Source of the DNA: Anniella stebbinsi | Lineage: Eukaryota > Chordata > Lepidosauria > Squamata > Anniellidae | NCBI GenBank assembly: GCA_029215795.1 | Contig: JARDYH010000003.1 | Span: 101,030,609-101,094,608, forward strand | Length of the DNA: 64,000 nt | Reading direction: 5' to 3' | Shown here: in pieces, positions 35,190 through 43,480 of the stretch | Layout of the letters: every line of letters starts with the position of its first letter | Position numbering within the stretch: position 1 is the stretch's first letter | Position numbers and translations under genes: made by a program | Notes under the pieces: generated by a model | What the model was told of the DNA's origin: nothing | Databases searched by the model: none | The model's input: the letters and a program-made list of their open reading frames with translations, nothing else

Positions 35190-35519
35190 ATGTCCAAGCG
35201 TGTAAAGAGAAATCTGGCCCTCATAAAACTTTTTATTAAGGCCACACCACGCCAGAGGAAAGCCATTGTAAGCACAGCATCGGATGATTTTATAGCAGCC
35301 CTCTCTGAAATTGCACTCAATACTTTAAAAGGCAACATACCGCTGTCTCCCCACCAGGTACGTGTCTTAAAAAAAAGAAGTCGCTTTATCAAAAGCTTGG
35401 GCAACAAAAGAATCTTTTTAAAAAGGAAGAGGCATTTGGTGAAGCAGTCTGGGGGGTTCACTGCACCATTGTTAAGTTTTGCCATCCCTCTGCTAACTGG
35501 CCTTTTAAGTAGCCAGTAA
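35190..35519 (+). CDS. Small basic virion-type protein with hydrophobic C-terminus
   Basis: A 109-residue protein, start chosen at the ATG giving MSKRVKRN. The middle is strongly basic (KKRSRFIKSLGNKRIFLKRK). The C-terminus is a glycine-introduced hydrophobic segment, GGFTAPLLSFAIPLLTGLLS. Small ORFs of this layout follow the ATPase in many Polinton-type elements. A core or membrane-active virion role is plausible from the charge pattern and hydrophobic tail, but no function is established from sequence. Its stop overlaps the next start as TAATG (35,517-35,521). Intact. Confidence 0.65.
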   Translation: MSKRVKRNLALIKLFIKATPRQRKAIVSTASDDFIAALSEIALNTLKGNIPLSPHQVRVLKKRSRFIKSLGNKRIFLKRKRHLVKQSGGFTAPLLSFAIPLLTGLLSSQ

Positions 35520-36230
35520 TGGAGTATGCCGAAAATATGTATTTGGTCCCTAGCCATCAGCTGGAACAATTAAAAGGGATTTCCCCTAAGGAGGAAAACA
35601 TCAGAACTGCTACAATCTACTCCTTAGATACTGAGATGAAGGGGATTCTTCAAAGATCTGACTTGACAGAATATGAGAAGGCTAAACGCTACGATGCTCT
35701 GCTTCAAAAATACCTAACACACCTAAGACAGAAGGAGACAGAGAAAGAAAACCTAAGCCTGTTTCTGACGCAACCACAGCAGACCTCTGAGGAAACAACA
35801 ACAGCAGTAAATACCGACAGGGTGTTTCAAGAAGTACAGCCTCCCTGCTAGATCTAAGAACAATGCCAGGCTGCTGTTAAACAAAATGAAGCAGAACAAT
35901 AATATTACATCCTGGAATGACAAAGGGGCCTTCGTGTACAAAGGGGATACTGTAACCAGTTCCAATATGCTGGATTTGGTCAGGGGGATTACCCAACAAC
36001 ATGCAATGCCCTCCAAGCGTCTCCCTAAAGGTTGGGATGTTTTTCTGAGATCCCTGGCTGAGTTAAATGTTCCAACTTCTGTAGTCGGCAATCCTGCCAA
36101 TAGAGACGTTTTAGAACAACTAAAAAGCCCCCCAAGTGTGACACCCACAACTATTTGGTCACCCGTTGATTTTTTCAAGGCTTCTAAAAAGCAAAGACAA
36201 TCTAGTCCGTATCCTTGGCTCAAATTATAA
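35519..36230 (+). pseudogene. Conserved Polinton-type ORF of unknown function, frameshifted
   Basis: The first part (35,519 to about 35,825) encodes MEYAENMYLVPSHQLEQL, then a Glu/Lys/Gln-rich helical stretch (YEKAKRYDALLQKYLTHLRQ) and a Gln/Thr linker. The remainder, in another frame from about 35,825 to 36,230, includes GWDVFLRSLAEL, NVPTSVVGNP and a C-terminal Pro/Ser-rich tail. Continuity of composition and lack of any other start suggest one gene split by a frameshift near 35,825. Proteins with this N-terminal pattern are frequent in animal Polintons; I know of no assigned function. A poly(A) signal follows at 36,257. Confidence 0.65.
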
Positions 36231-36256
36231 CACCGTAATGTTTTTCAAGACGTAAA

Positions 36257-36262
36257 AATAAA
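36257..36262 (+). terminator. Poly(A) signal for the rightward gene block
   Basis: AATAAA 27 bp after the last rightward stop. It faces a leftward signal about 95 bp away. Confidence 0.7.
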
Positions 36263-36355
36263 TGTTTAAATGTGTTTAAACCTAATTACTGTCTGCGGTT
36301 GTCTGTTTTATGTCTAAGAATAACCACACAGATAAAAAATCTTTTAAACCCCAAT

Positions 36356-36361
36356 TTTATT
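36356..36361 (-). terminator. Poly(A) signal for the leftward gene block
   Basis: TTTATT on the plus strand, i.e. AATAAA on the minus strand, overlapping the end of the protease gene. Together with 36,257 it forms a convergent terminator region. Confidence 0.65.
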
Positions 36362-36905
36362 AGAAAACACGGCTATGAAAAGCAACACATGACAAACACC
36401 CTTGGGCTGTCTGAAACAAGTTTGAACCAGGGCGGCGTACATTTCTCTTGTTTTTTATAAATTGTAAGACCATTTGGTCATTTCCTTGTAAATCGTAAGA
36501 ATACAGTTCTTGGATCTGTTGAAATGTTAGACCCTTACATCGCTGCTGTAAGAAGAACACACAGTGGTGACCACAAACCACAGAGTCTGGAGCCTGTATT
36601 TGCCGGGGCTGAAATGCTGTCTTGCTAGCATTTTTTGTTAAAAATTTCATGATGGCTTCAGGAAACAGCGGATGATCTGGAGGGTATCCGTAGGAATCAA
36701 AAAATTCCCCATTCTTGTCTTCTGTCAAGTAGATGGCCAGCCAGTGCTCTCCGGGGAGGGTGTGGGGGTGGGTATTGACTATCAAACCCACGGGTCTTTG
36801 TAGCAATCTCGCTCTGGGGAGTATGTCGCAGGGGAACACTACAAAGAAAGTCCTTCGTGTATAGGGGTTTGAAGATAGGATCTGGGTTAACTGCACGCTG
36901 TCCAT
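36360..36905 (-). CDS. Adenain-like cysteine protease (virion maturation)
   Basis: Encodes 181 residues of the adenovirus-protease (C5/Ulp1-fold) family, which cleaves capsid and core precursors during virion maturation. The catalytic residues are visible in order: His in GEHWLAIYL, Asp in GEFFDSYG, and the Cys in the SVVCGHHCVFFLQQRC box with the preceding Gln region (AFQPRQIQAPDS). I chose the ATG giving MDSVQLTQI, four bases after the start of the capsid stop codon; an upstream in-frame alternative overlaps the capsid gene. Uninterrupted. Confidence 0.9.
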   Translation of the reverse strand: MDSVQLTQILSSNPYTRRTFFVVFPCDILPRARLLQRPVGLIVNTHPHTLPGEHWLAIYLTEDKNGEFFDSYGYPPDHPLFPEAIMKFLTKNASKTAFQPRQIQAPDSVVCGHHCVFFLQQRCKGLTFQQIQELYSYDLQGNDQMVLQFIKNKRNVRRPGSNLFQTAQGCLSCVAFHSRVF

Positions 36906-36906
36906 T

Positions 36907-38209
36907 TTACATATAGTCAAACAGGACATTTCTCCGGTGATTTATCTCTATCACATTGTCAAAAACACCATACACGACCATGTTGACTGTGGTTGGCAGG
37001 GCTACAGCAAAACGAAATTCTGCTCTCAGGTTCCCATTTCTAACCAAAGAATAGTGATCCCCACATTCTTGGTCTGGAGTCAGGTCAAATGCAAAAAGAG
37101 TGTAGCCATTTGCATACTCCTCACGGTTAATTACAAGACCTCTGTCTTTCATATGCTTGCCAGTTGTCTGAACCAAATTCATGTACAGTTCCCAGCTTCA
37201 AAATCAGGTTGGAGTGGTTTCACAGGGATCGAAAACCCATCCAAGATAAAGTGATACGTAATTAATATGGTAATTTTTAAAATTAAACGGATTTTTATTG
37301 AATGTGCCACTGAATGCGTCATTATCCACCAGGCCTATCACAACCTGTTTAGGCATCTGGCCCAAAAACAGGTTCTCTTGGTTGCTGACACGGCTTCCTC
37401 TGGGGATACTAAACACTTTCATACTCACACGATCCACTGGATATTTGGCATTGGCTGTCAGCAGCGCCTCTGCATGGCCTAACCGGACACCAGGGGCCAC
37501 TCTCACCTTCTTTACAAAGAGGGTGGCTGACAGAAGTTGTAGTTTGTAACGCCTATCTGCTGCAGCTGACATTAAGCAGAAAGGATCTTTGTTACGGGTC
37601 AGTTTAATTTTCAAATCCACGCCATTTAACAACAGTTTTTTCTTGAAAAAACAGGTCAGAATGGAGCTGCCCCATCAGATCTATTTTCCGGCTTTCAGTT
37701 GTAAGGTTCGCTCTTTTAATGAATCCTTTATTATTCCCATCCAGAGCCACTGATTCGTGTGCCCCAGCTGTGTCTTTGTAAAAGAGCCCAGCAGAGAACT
37801 GTGTGGCTAACGTATCTTCACTGTAGTTTAGTACGGATTCGATGAAAGCACGATAAGGATAACAATTATTACTCTGAGTTATTAAGCGGTCTCCCAGTGT
37901 CACGTCCAGCTGGCTAAAAATGGAGGCTATGGGGTAATTTACCACGCTTACTTCAGTATCTCTGGCGAGATCTGTACCATTTTCATTGACAATTTTACAG
38001 CACAGGTACAGCAGTGTGTTGTTTAAATCCATATAATCTTCACCATTTCCCGCAATGAAGAAGTCTACAGGAGAAGTTTCTGTCAGGGCTGCCAAGGGGG
38101 GTACTTCAATAAACAAGCTTCTCTCAATACTTGTCTGTGTAGGACCAATTTGGAATAAATCTAATTCGGATTTAGTGCATTCTTCAGAGCTGCAGTGGAT
38201 AAAAGCCAT
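36907..38209 (-). pseudogene. Major capsid protein (double jelly-roll), broken
   Basis: Hexon-type capsid protein of the Polinton/adintovirus lineage. It is seen in three minus-strand frames. The N-terminal part is 38,209-37,604 (MAFIHCSSEECTKSELDLF..., with NYPIASIFSQLDVTLGDRLI). The middle is 37,632-37,204 (LLSATLFVKKVRVAPGVRLG and YPVDRVSMKVFSIPRGS). The C-terminal part is 37,182-36,907 (YTLFAFDLTPDQECGDHYS, ending NVLFDYM). Frames change near 37,620 and near 37,195. The overall span of about 430 codons matches the family. The start is only 6 bp after the preceding stop, and its own stop is one base from the protease ATG. The breaks preclude a full capsid protein. Confidence 0.9.
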
Positions 38210-38215
38210 GGCAGA

Positions 38216-38680
38216 TTAAAATATGTCTCCCCGACCTGTCGATGAGCGCCTCTTCTTTCTAACGCTCTTCCTTTTCTGAGGTTTCTTCCCCCTCACAGTT
38301 TTCCTTTTAAGGGGCCGGGGCGGGCCGATTAGCTGTGCTTGAGACGCTTTTCTTTTCAAACCCTTTCTTCTTTTTATATAGATTAGTCCTGATCCATCTT
38401 GGCATTGTGTAGGGGAGGCATTATTCAAAACCGCTTGAGACACATGGCTGACCACATCTTTAGCAATATTCCGAGTAGCTGTTTTAATATGTGGCTTAAT
38501 GATCTCTAGCCCTCTTCTCAAAAGAGGAACAGCCTTTCGGAAAAGACTCCTGAATATCCCCCCAATCCCTGCCCCATCCATAACAGGGGCTCCATGGTAC
38601 CCTGGAAGGGCATTTCCCGCCTGAGCCCTGTAATAATTTCTGTAAAGGGAGGGGTCTCCGTACGTTTTCAGGATCACCAT
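38216..38680 (-). CDS. pVI/pX-like minor virion protein
   Basis: Encodes 154 residues from MVILKTYG. The N-terminal third resembles virion cement/core proteins of Polintons and adintoviruses: a YRNYYRAQAGNALPGY stretch, then a Gly-rich lead into an amphipathic helix, GGIFRSLFRKAVPLLRRG. The C-terminal 50 residues are dominated by Lys/Arg (LKRKTVRGKKPQKRKSVRKK), fit for binding DNA. A membrane-lytic helix plus basic tail recalls adenovirus pVI and pX; this is an analogy by composition and gene order. Uninterrupted and tightly placed between penton and capsid genes. Confidence 0.75.
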   Translation of the reverse strand: MVILKTYGDPSLYRNYYRAQAGNALPGYHGAPVMDGAGIGGIFRSLFRKAVPLLRRGLEIIKPHIKTATRNIAKDVVSHVSQAVLNNASPTQCQDGSGLIYIKRRKGLKRKASQAQLIGPPRPLKRKTVRGKKPQKRKSVRKKRRSSTGRGDIF

Positions 38681-38760
38681 TTTCAAAGCTGCAGGGTTCT
38701 CCGGGGCCGAAAGTGTAGCTTCACAAACACCTTCCCAAAACGGAATGGCACATTTTTGTT

Positions 38761-39411
38761 CTAGTCTGTCTTTATCTCAATAGTGATTGTGTCGATATGG
38801 TGTTTGCTCACCGGGATGTAGTGTGGCTTGTCGTAAACAATGTTGACACGTTCGTTGTTCTGGCTGCGTACAGGTACGCAACGCAGTAAAGGTACATAAT
38901 AGTCTCCCACTATCTGGTGATTCACAATGTCTGTGTAAATGTATAAACTGTTAAAACCTCCAGTAATGTCAGCAGGAAAAGGCAATATTTCAACATCCTG
39001 ATCAGGAAACAGGCCTAATATGTGGGCCAGTTCTGCACTTGCTCGAAAGGTACTTTTTTCTGTTGCTTGCAGGCTGATTTTTCTAGACACAGCATCATAG
39101 TGCAGGGTCGCTTTCGGACCACCTTGTATACGGCTGTTCATGCTTTCCACCAGCTCAGGAATGCTGGCATAATAGCCGCGGCACACAAAAAAACGATACC
39201 TACGTACCCCGTTAGAAATTTCAAATCGTGCATCGGTAGTTAGAGTGTCCCAGCTGTGGGGATATTGAGTTTCAACGAGGCCCACTTCCCATGCGCCTGG
39301 AAGATCCAACGTTCTTGCTAATTGTATAGTATATGCTGAACTCTTGTTGTTTGGAAAAACCTCCGCACAAGCGTTGCTAGGCAGGGTTATGTAAAAACCA
39401 CTCTCATCCAT
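38761..39411 (-). CDS. Penton-like minor capsid protein (single jelly-roll)
   Basis: Encodes 216 residues beginning MDESGFYITLPSNACAEVFP and containing YTIQLARTLDLPGAWEVGLV and QNNERVNIVYDKPHYIPV. These are the conserved blocks of the Polinton/adintovirus penton homologue that caps capsid vertices. Length is normal and there are no stops or shifts. The start overlaps the last codons of the integrase by 8 bp. Family assignment comes from recognised motifs and gene order next to capsid and integrase. Confidence 0.85.
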   Translation of the reverse strand: MDESGFYITLPSNACAEVFPNNKSSAYTIQLARTLDLPGAWEVGLVETQYPHSWDTLTTDARFEISNGVRRYRFFVCRGYYASIPELVESMNSRIQGGPKATLHYDAVSRKISLQATEKSTFRASAELAHILGLFPDQDVEILPFPADITGGFNSLYIYTDIVNHQIVGDYYVPLLRCVPVRSQNNERVNIVYDKPHYIPVSKHHIDTITIEIKTD

Positions 39412-40507
39412 TCTTCAGCTTTGTAGGTTCGCAAAGATCAGAAGCAAGTACCCAACTGTTGAATTTGCTAGGCCAACCTAGCCATTTCACCAGATGATAC
39501 TTTTTCTTACCCCTGCCTTTCGTAGATAGTATTTTTTCAATCCTGTACACTCGGTCTTCCTTGGCTTTAACCTTCAGCATTTCTTCGGCGTAGAATGTTC
39601 CAACATCCTCCCCCTCATAATCTTTTAACCTGTACACAGGCCTTTTTGTCTTTAGGATGACTTGATCCACAATAAATAACTCTGTGGTGAAATTCTGTTC
39701 ATAACTCTTGGTAAATACTCCCTTGCTTTTAGATATCCGAACGTGGTCTCCTTTTCTGAACAAAGGAACCTCTGCTTTTCTACTAACACTGTCTCCATGG
39801 ACTGTTTTCTAAACCGCAAGTGAGTTAGACTGATTAACATCCACAGGCCGGGCCCGGATGGTTCTGTGAAAGCTGTGGTTATAACTTTTTAGGAGGCGTG
39901 GCAGCACATCGATATAGTTGAAAGTATTATTCGCTGTAAAATACCTCCACATTTTTGTTTTGAAAGTTCTATTAAACCGCTCTACCACGGCTGCTTTGAC
40001 ATCATTATTGGTGACAAAATGATGAATGCCATGTTGTTTTAACATCTTGTTTACAGACTGATTTAGAAACTCTTTCCCTCTGTCCGTTTGCAATTTGCCC
40101 GGCTTTCTGGAATCTTGTTTAAAAAGGGCATTAAAGGCCTTGGACACTTCTTTGCCTGTCTTATTTTTTAAAGCAACAGCCCAAGCATATTTAGACAAAA
40201 TATCTATCACTGTTAAAATGTACTTGTAGCCCTTGTTGTATTTAGAAAACTGCTGCATATCCACTAAGTCAGCTTGCCACTGGGCATCCGTTCCAGACAC
40301 AATTGTTTTGTTTCTTTTAAAATGGAGTCTGACCGGCCTATGCAGCGTGTAAGCATCCTGGTCTGAAAGCCATGAGATAACCTACTTTTTAGTCACCTTT
40401 TCATTCTGCTTTTTGGCCTCCTGAAATAGAGGGTCCACACCTCCAAAGCTCCCGGCCTTCCTGGGTGTATAATAAATATTCCTTAGGATCTCTTCAAGAT
40501 CTGCCAT
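39404..40507 (-). pseudogene. Retroviral-type integrase with C-terminal chromodomain, two in-frame stops
   Basis: Integrase of the Polinton/adintovirus type. The frame from the ATG at 40,507 (MADLEEILRNIYYTPRKAG) runs to 39,404 without a shift but is interrupted by TAG at 40,382-40,384 and at 39,809-39,811. The catalytic core shows the D,D-E residues: QWQADLVDM, LQTDRGKEF and AAVVERFNRTFK. After the second stop come an SH3-like segment (FRKGDHVRISKSKGVF) and a chromodomain (VYRIEKILSTKGRGKKKYHL, then VKWLGWPSKFNSWV), which may bind modified histones and steer insertion. The gene is inactive as read, although its catalytic residues are present. Confidence 0.92.
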
Positions 40508-40584
40508 ATTGTAGGTTAACGCAAGAATGGAGGCGGAAGTTTACAACAAAATGTTTTGATTAGTGCAAATAACAACAGAAACTT

Positions 40585-40590
40585 TTTATT
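40585..40590 (-). terminator. Poly(A) signal of the right-end gene
   Basis: TTTATT on the plus strand, two bases beyond the stop codon of the right-end gene; AATAAA on the coding strand. Confidence 0.65.
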
Positions 40591-40591
40591 A

Positions 40592-41371
40592 CTATTTTTC
40601 AATGTCCATGCCTGGAGAAATACACGAAATGCAGGTAATGTTGACAGTCCGTGAAGTGTCAATGTTAAAGTTCTCAAGACCAACACACGTACAACGCTCC
40701 TATGTAAAACAAAGACAAGATTTTTAGTAATCTACAATCACCCTCAACATACTAGTGACAACAAATTTAATATAAAAAATACTTACTGGTGTGCCTCCTT
40801 TCTCGGTCATAACCTCCATCTCCTCTTCCAGAGTCTCCAGGGTTGGTTGGTAAGTAGAACCGGCTGTGTCAGGATCTCCAAGCCCCATTTTCTCTATAGA
40901 CAGGCTGGCCAGTTTCCTAAGTACACCCCCATCCGCCTCCTCAGCGATGCTGGTGAACTCCCCAAGGCTGTCGGAAGTATCCGTAAGCTCTTTCTTTAGC
41001 AGCATCTTGTTCAAACCACACACCGTATCAGGCCATTGATCGGTATAATCCATTCTCCAATCGACCCCTGATACTGTATCAGCCCACTGGTCGGTACAAT
41101 CCATTCTCCAATCGAACCCTGATCCGGTTTCAGGAAGAGAAGACTGTCCCGTATTCAGCTTTCTAGGTTGGAGCTTCAAGGGTGCCAGTGGAAAAGAAAA
41201 ACCACAAGGCCCCACAGATAATGGTTTGCTCTCGGCTGCAGCAGAACTGTTCTGAGGATCTGGTGGATATGATAAAGACCGAATCGTACCCTTCTTTCTG
41301 GGTTTAGGCCTGCCTGGTGCCATCGGGGTAGAAAATTCCGTAGGCCTCATCGGGGTGCTGGGGGATTCCAT
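40592..41371 (-). CDS. TIR-initiated spliced viral gene, right end; Cys-rich tail, unknown function
   Basis: Two predicted exons joined in phase 0: 41,371-40,787 (195 codons) and 40,699-40,592 (35 codons), with donor CCA/GTAAGT and acceptor TTTTACATAG. The product is about 230 residues. The first 26 codons match the left-end gene because they lie in the inverted repeat; the rest is unrelated. Exon 1 contains a tandem duplication of about 18 residues (GFDWRMDCTDQWADTVSG then GVDWRMDYTDQWPDTVCG) and an acidic C-terminal part (LEEEMEVMTEK). Exon 2 holds a CTC...CISC cysteine pattern that might bind a metal. If splicing is ignored, the frame runs into the intron and stops at 40,724, losing the cysteines. 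Terminal position, splicing and acidic/Cys content suggest an early regulator, but I recognise no family. Confidence 0.68.
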
Positions 41372-41585
41372 GTTCTTCCAAAAATCAGCAACTGTGACCG
41401 ACGGCTTGCCCCGGCTGTCTGAAAAGCACAGCACGCCCTGTCCTAGTATTGGGGGCTCTGAAACCTCTTCCAATTGGCCGGGGGGCAGGTCACGAGCTAT
41501 TCCTTAGCCAACCGCTGAGGGGCTGTGGGGAGATATGCCTGGACATGTTCCTACAGGACGTGTCACCCAGAGGGGCCCGTGTTAC
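41294..41585. repeat. Right terminal inverted repeat
   Basis: Inverted partner of 27,011-27,303. It carries the start codon (41,371), the first 26 codons and the upstream region of the right-end gene, with a CCAAT box on the minus strand (ATTGG at 41,473-41,477). Similarity to the left copy fades just beyond GTGTTACT at about 41,585. Confidence 0.9.
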
Positions 41586-42010
41586 TGTTGAACCGTTTCC
41601 GGCCACCTGGGTTTTGTTTACATTTGGCACTACCGGTTCCGGCCACATGGCATTTGTTTACCTATGTCACTTCCGGTTCCGGCCACAAGAGGGGGTTGCA
41701 TACCTACGTCACTTCCGGTTCAGGCCACAAGGCATTTGTTTACCTATGTCACTTCCGGTTCCGGCCACAAGAGGGGGGGGGGGGGTTGCATACCTACGTC
41801 ACTTCCGGTTCCGGCCACATAGCGTTTGTTTACCTATGTCACTTCCGGTCACGTGGTTTTGTTTTGACAGGCGATGACATCATTTCCGGTCACGTGATGT
41901 TTGTTTACTTCCGGTCACGTGGTTTTGTTTTGACAGGTGGTGACGTCACTTCCAGCAGCATGGCTTTGTTTACTTCCGGTCACGTGACCTCATTTGCATA
42001 ATTTTGACAG
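41586..42010. repeat. Degenerate tandem array rich in CRE/ETS/E-box-like motifs
   Basis: About ten imperfect units of roughly 25-50 bp, most ending ACTTCCGG. Outer units contain TTCCGGCCACA and GTTTACCTATGTCACTTCC or TACCTACGTCACTTCC; inner ones contain CCGGTCACGTG and GTTTTGTTTTGACAGG. Motifs visible include a full CRE-like TGACGTCA, several TACGTCA, three CACGTG E-boxes, repeated CTTCCGG (ETS-like) and one octamer ATTTGCAT. It starts exactly where similarity between the viral end repeats stops. Whether it is viral, host or another repeat is unresolved. Confidence 0.7.
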
Positions 42011-42904
42011 CAAGTAGGGCCTATAACTACTAAGATTCTTTCCTCATTGCTGAACATATGTCAATTTCTCCAATCCTTTGCCCATATCAGCAGCTCAGCT
42101 TGTCATGACCTTGCTATTGCTCTGCAAAACCATTTGCAAAAGGCAGCTGCATTCTCTCTCTCTCTTCTTTCAAAGTCCGTTAAAATCTAAGTTAGAGGTA
42201 TTATAATGCCATAATATAAATTAGCACAGAGTTACAATTTCAAGGGGTCTGGAATATCAGTTTGGGGGTCTTCTTAAATATGAGCTGGGGTATTTTAGGG
42301 GGTTTCCTTGTAAGTCTCCCCAAAACCCTCATTCAGACCATTCAACCATTCCAAATCAAATTAGCCATCTACAATTTGAAGTAGCCTCTTCAGTCTTTTG
42401 TTAGCAAAATTATTTAACCCTTTTTAGTGCCAGATTAACAAGCTGTCTTCCTCAGTAGGGTCATCTCTGTGGTCAAGCACCTTGGAACTCACCCACATCT
42501 GACTTGGTGGAGGCTCACCCTAGCAACACGCAGCAGCTGCGTGCCCTCCCCACCAAAATTGTACACTTCCCCCTGCTGCATCAATGGCAGCCATAAAGGC
42601 CCCATTTCTGCAAGGGTAAAGGTGTGAATGCTCCACTTTTTCCCAACAGCAGCAGCAGTAACACAGGTCCCTCTCTGAGAGTAGCACAGTTGGGTTGGGT
42701 ACTGAGGCAATGATACCTTACCTGGCAAAGGCAATGGAGGGCTTTTGGTGTCACCTCCTAGAGTACTGGGCAGGCAGCAGCCAGGTGTGGTAAACCTAGA
42801 GATGGTTGCCTGAGCTGCTCTTGTGCCTGCCAACCAGTGTCCTGAATGAGAGGATGTTTTCAATGACATTTGACATTTTTACACTGCACTGTAGCTGCTT
42901 GAAT
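42011..42904. other. Unassigned intergenic sequence
   Basis: No supported gene or repeat. The minus-strand open frame at 42,869-42,489 has no recognisable domain. Confidence 0.35.
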
Positions 42905-43480
42905 GCTGTGGTGTTTTTTTTTAAAAAACATTTTATTGTTTTTTCTATTAATATTTATAGTTGGAGAAAACAAAATGGAAACAGTAGGGAAGGGTGTGGG
43001 GAAGGGAGAAGTGGAAGGGGGCTTGGAGGTTCAAACAGAAGAGAATATTAATTTCATATTGGATGCTGATCTATAAGGCACATATTAGGAGAAAAGTGAG
43101 GCACATAAATATGTATAAGCAACCCAAATGTCAAAATAACTGACCATCCATTGTTTACGATAGTCTGTACATTCAAATATGAAAAGGGAAGTGAGGACCT
43201 CAATCGACTGGACAATTGATGGTGGGACCGGTCCTTCCAATGCAAGTCTCTTGACAACAATGAGTGCACTCATAAGCCACCTATATTGGCTATCGGGTAG
43301 ATCCCAGAGCACAGGAACACAATTTAACAATATATGTACGTCTGCAAACTACAAATGTATCTCTGGACAAGACTGATATGTTTAACAACTTCAGTCCAGA
43401 AAGAGGCCATCATGGGAGAAAATCATATCATACAGATCAGAGATGCAAGATCAGTGCTACATTGCCAATACCTTCTTGTT
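42905..43480 (-). mobile_element. L1-like LINE 3' fragment, reverse orientation
   Basis: A T/A-rich run at about 42,907 (poly(A) tail reversed) is followed upstream on the minus strand by coding remnants RWLMSALIVVKRLALEGPVP and SLFIFECTDYRKQW. These correspond to the terminal region of the L1 at 15.1-15.6 kb. Frames overlap and are broken. Confidence 0.55.

Larger units (their letters stand above)
27011..41585. mobile_element. Endogenous adintovirus / Polinton (Maverick-type) element
   Basis: A 14.6-kb unit bounded by inverted repeats. It encodes the diagnostic set for this group: protein-primed-type DNA polymerase B, retroviral-type integrase with chromodomain, FtsK/HerA-like ATPase, adenain-like protease, double-jelly-roll capsid protein and penton-like protein. 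It also encodes extra spliced genes, including a Bcl-2 homologue. Genes on the left half run rightward and on the right half leftward, converging at 36.3 kb. Neighbouring ORFs are separated by a few bases or overlap, as in a virus. Eight or so disruptions (three in PolB, two in capsid, two in integrase, one in a small ORF) show that this copy is decayed. I cannot identify a target duplication at its ends. Name choice between adintovirus and Polinton is a matter of phylogeny that I cannot run; PolB plus integrase plus vertebrate host fits adintovirus. Confidence 0.93.

Noticed and set aside
39809..40300. Retroviral or LTR-retrotransposon pol fragment
   Set aside because: The DDE core resembles retroviral integrase, but the neighbouring penton, capsid and PolB genes and the chromodomain place it in a Polinton-type element; no LTRs or reverse transcriptase are adjacent.
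41586..42010. CRISPR-like array
   Set aside because: Units are degenerate and contiguous without unique spacers of constant length, and the genome is eukaryotic.
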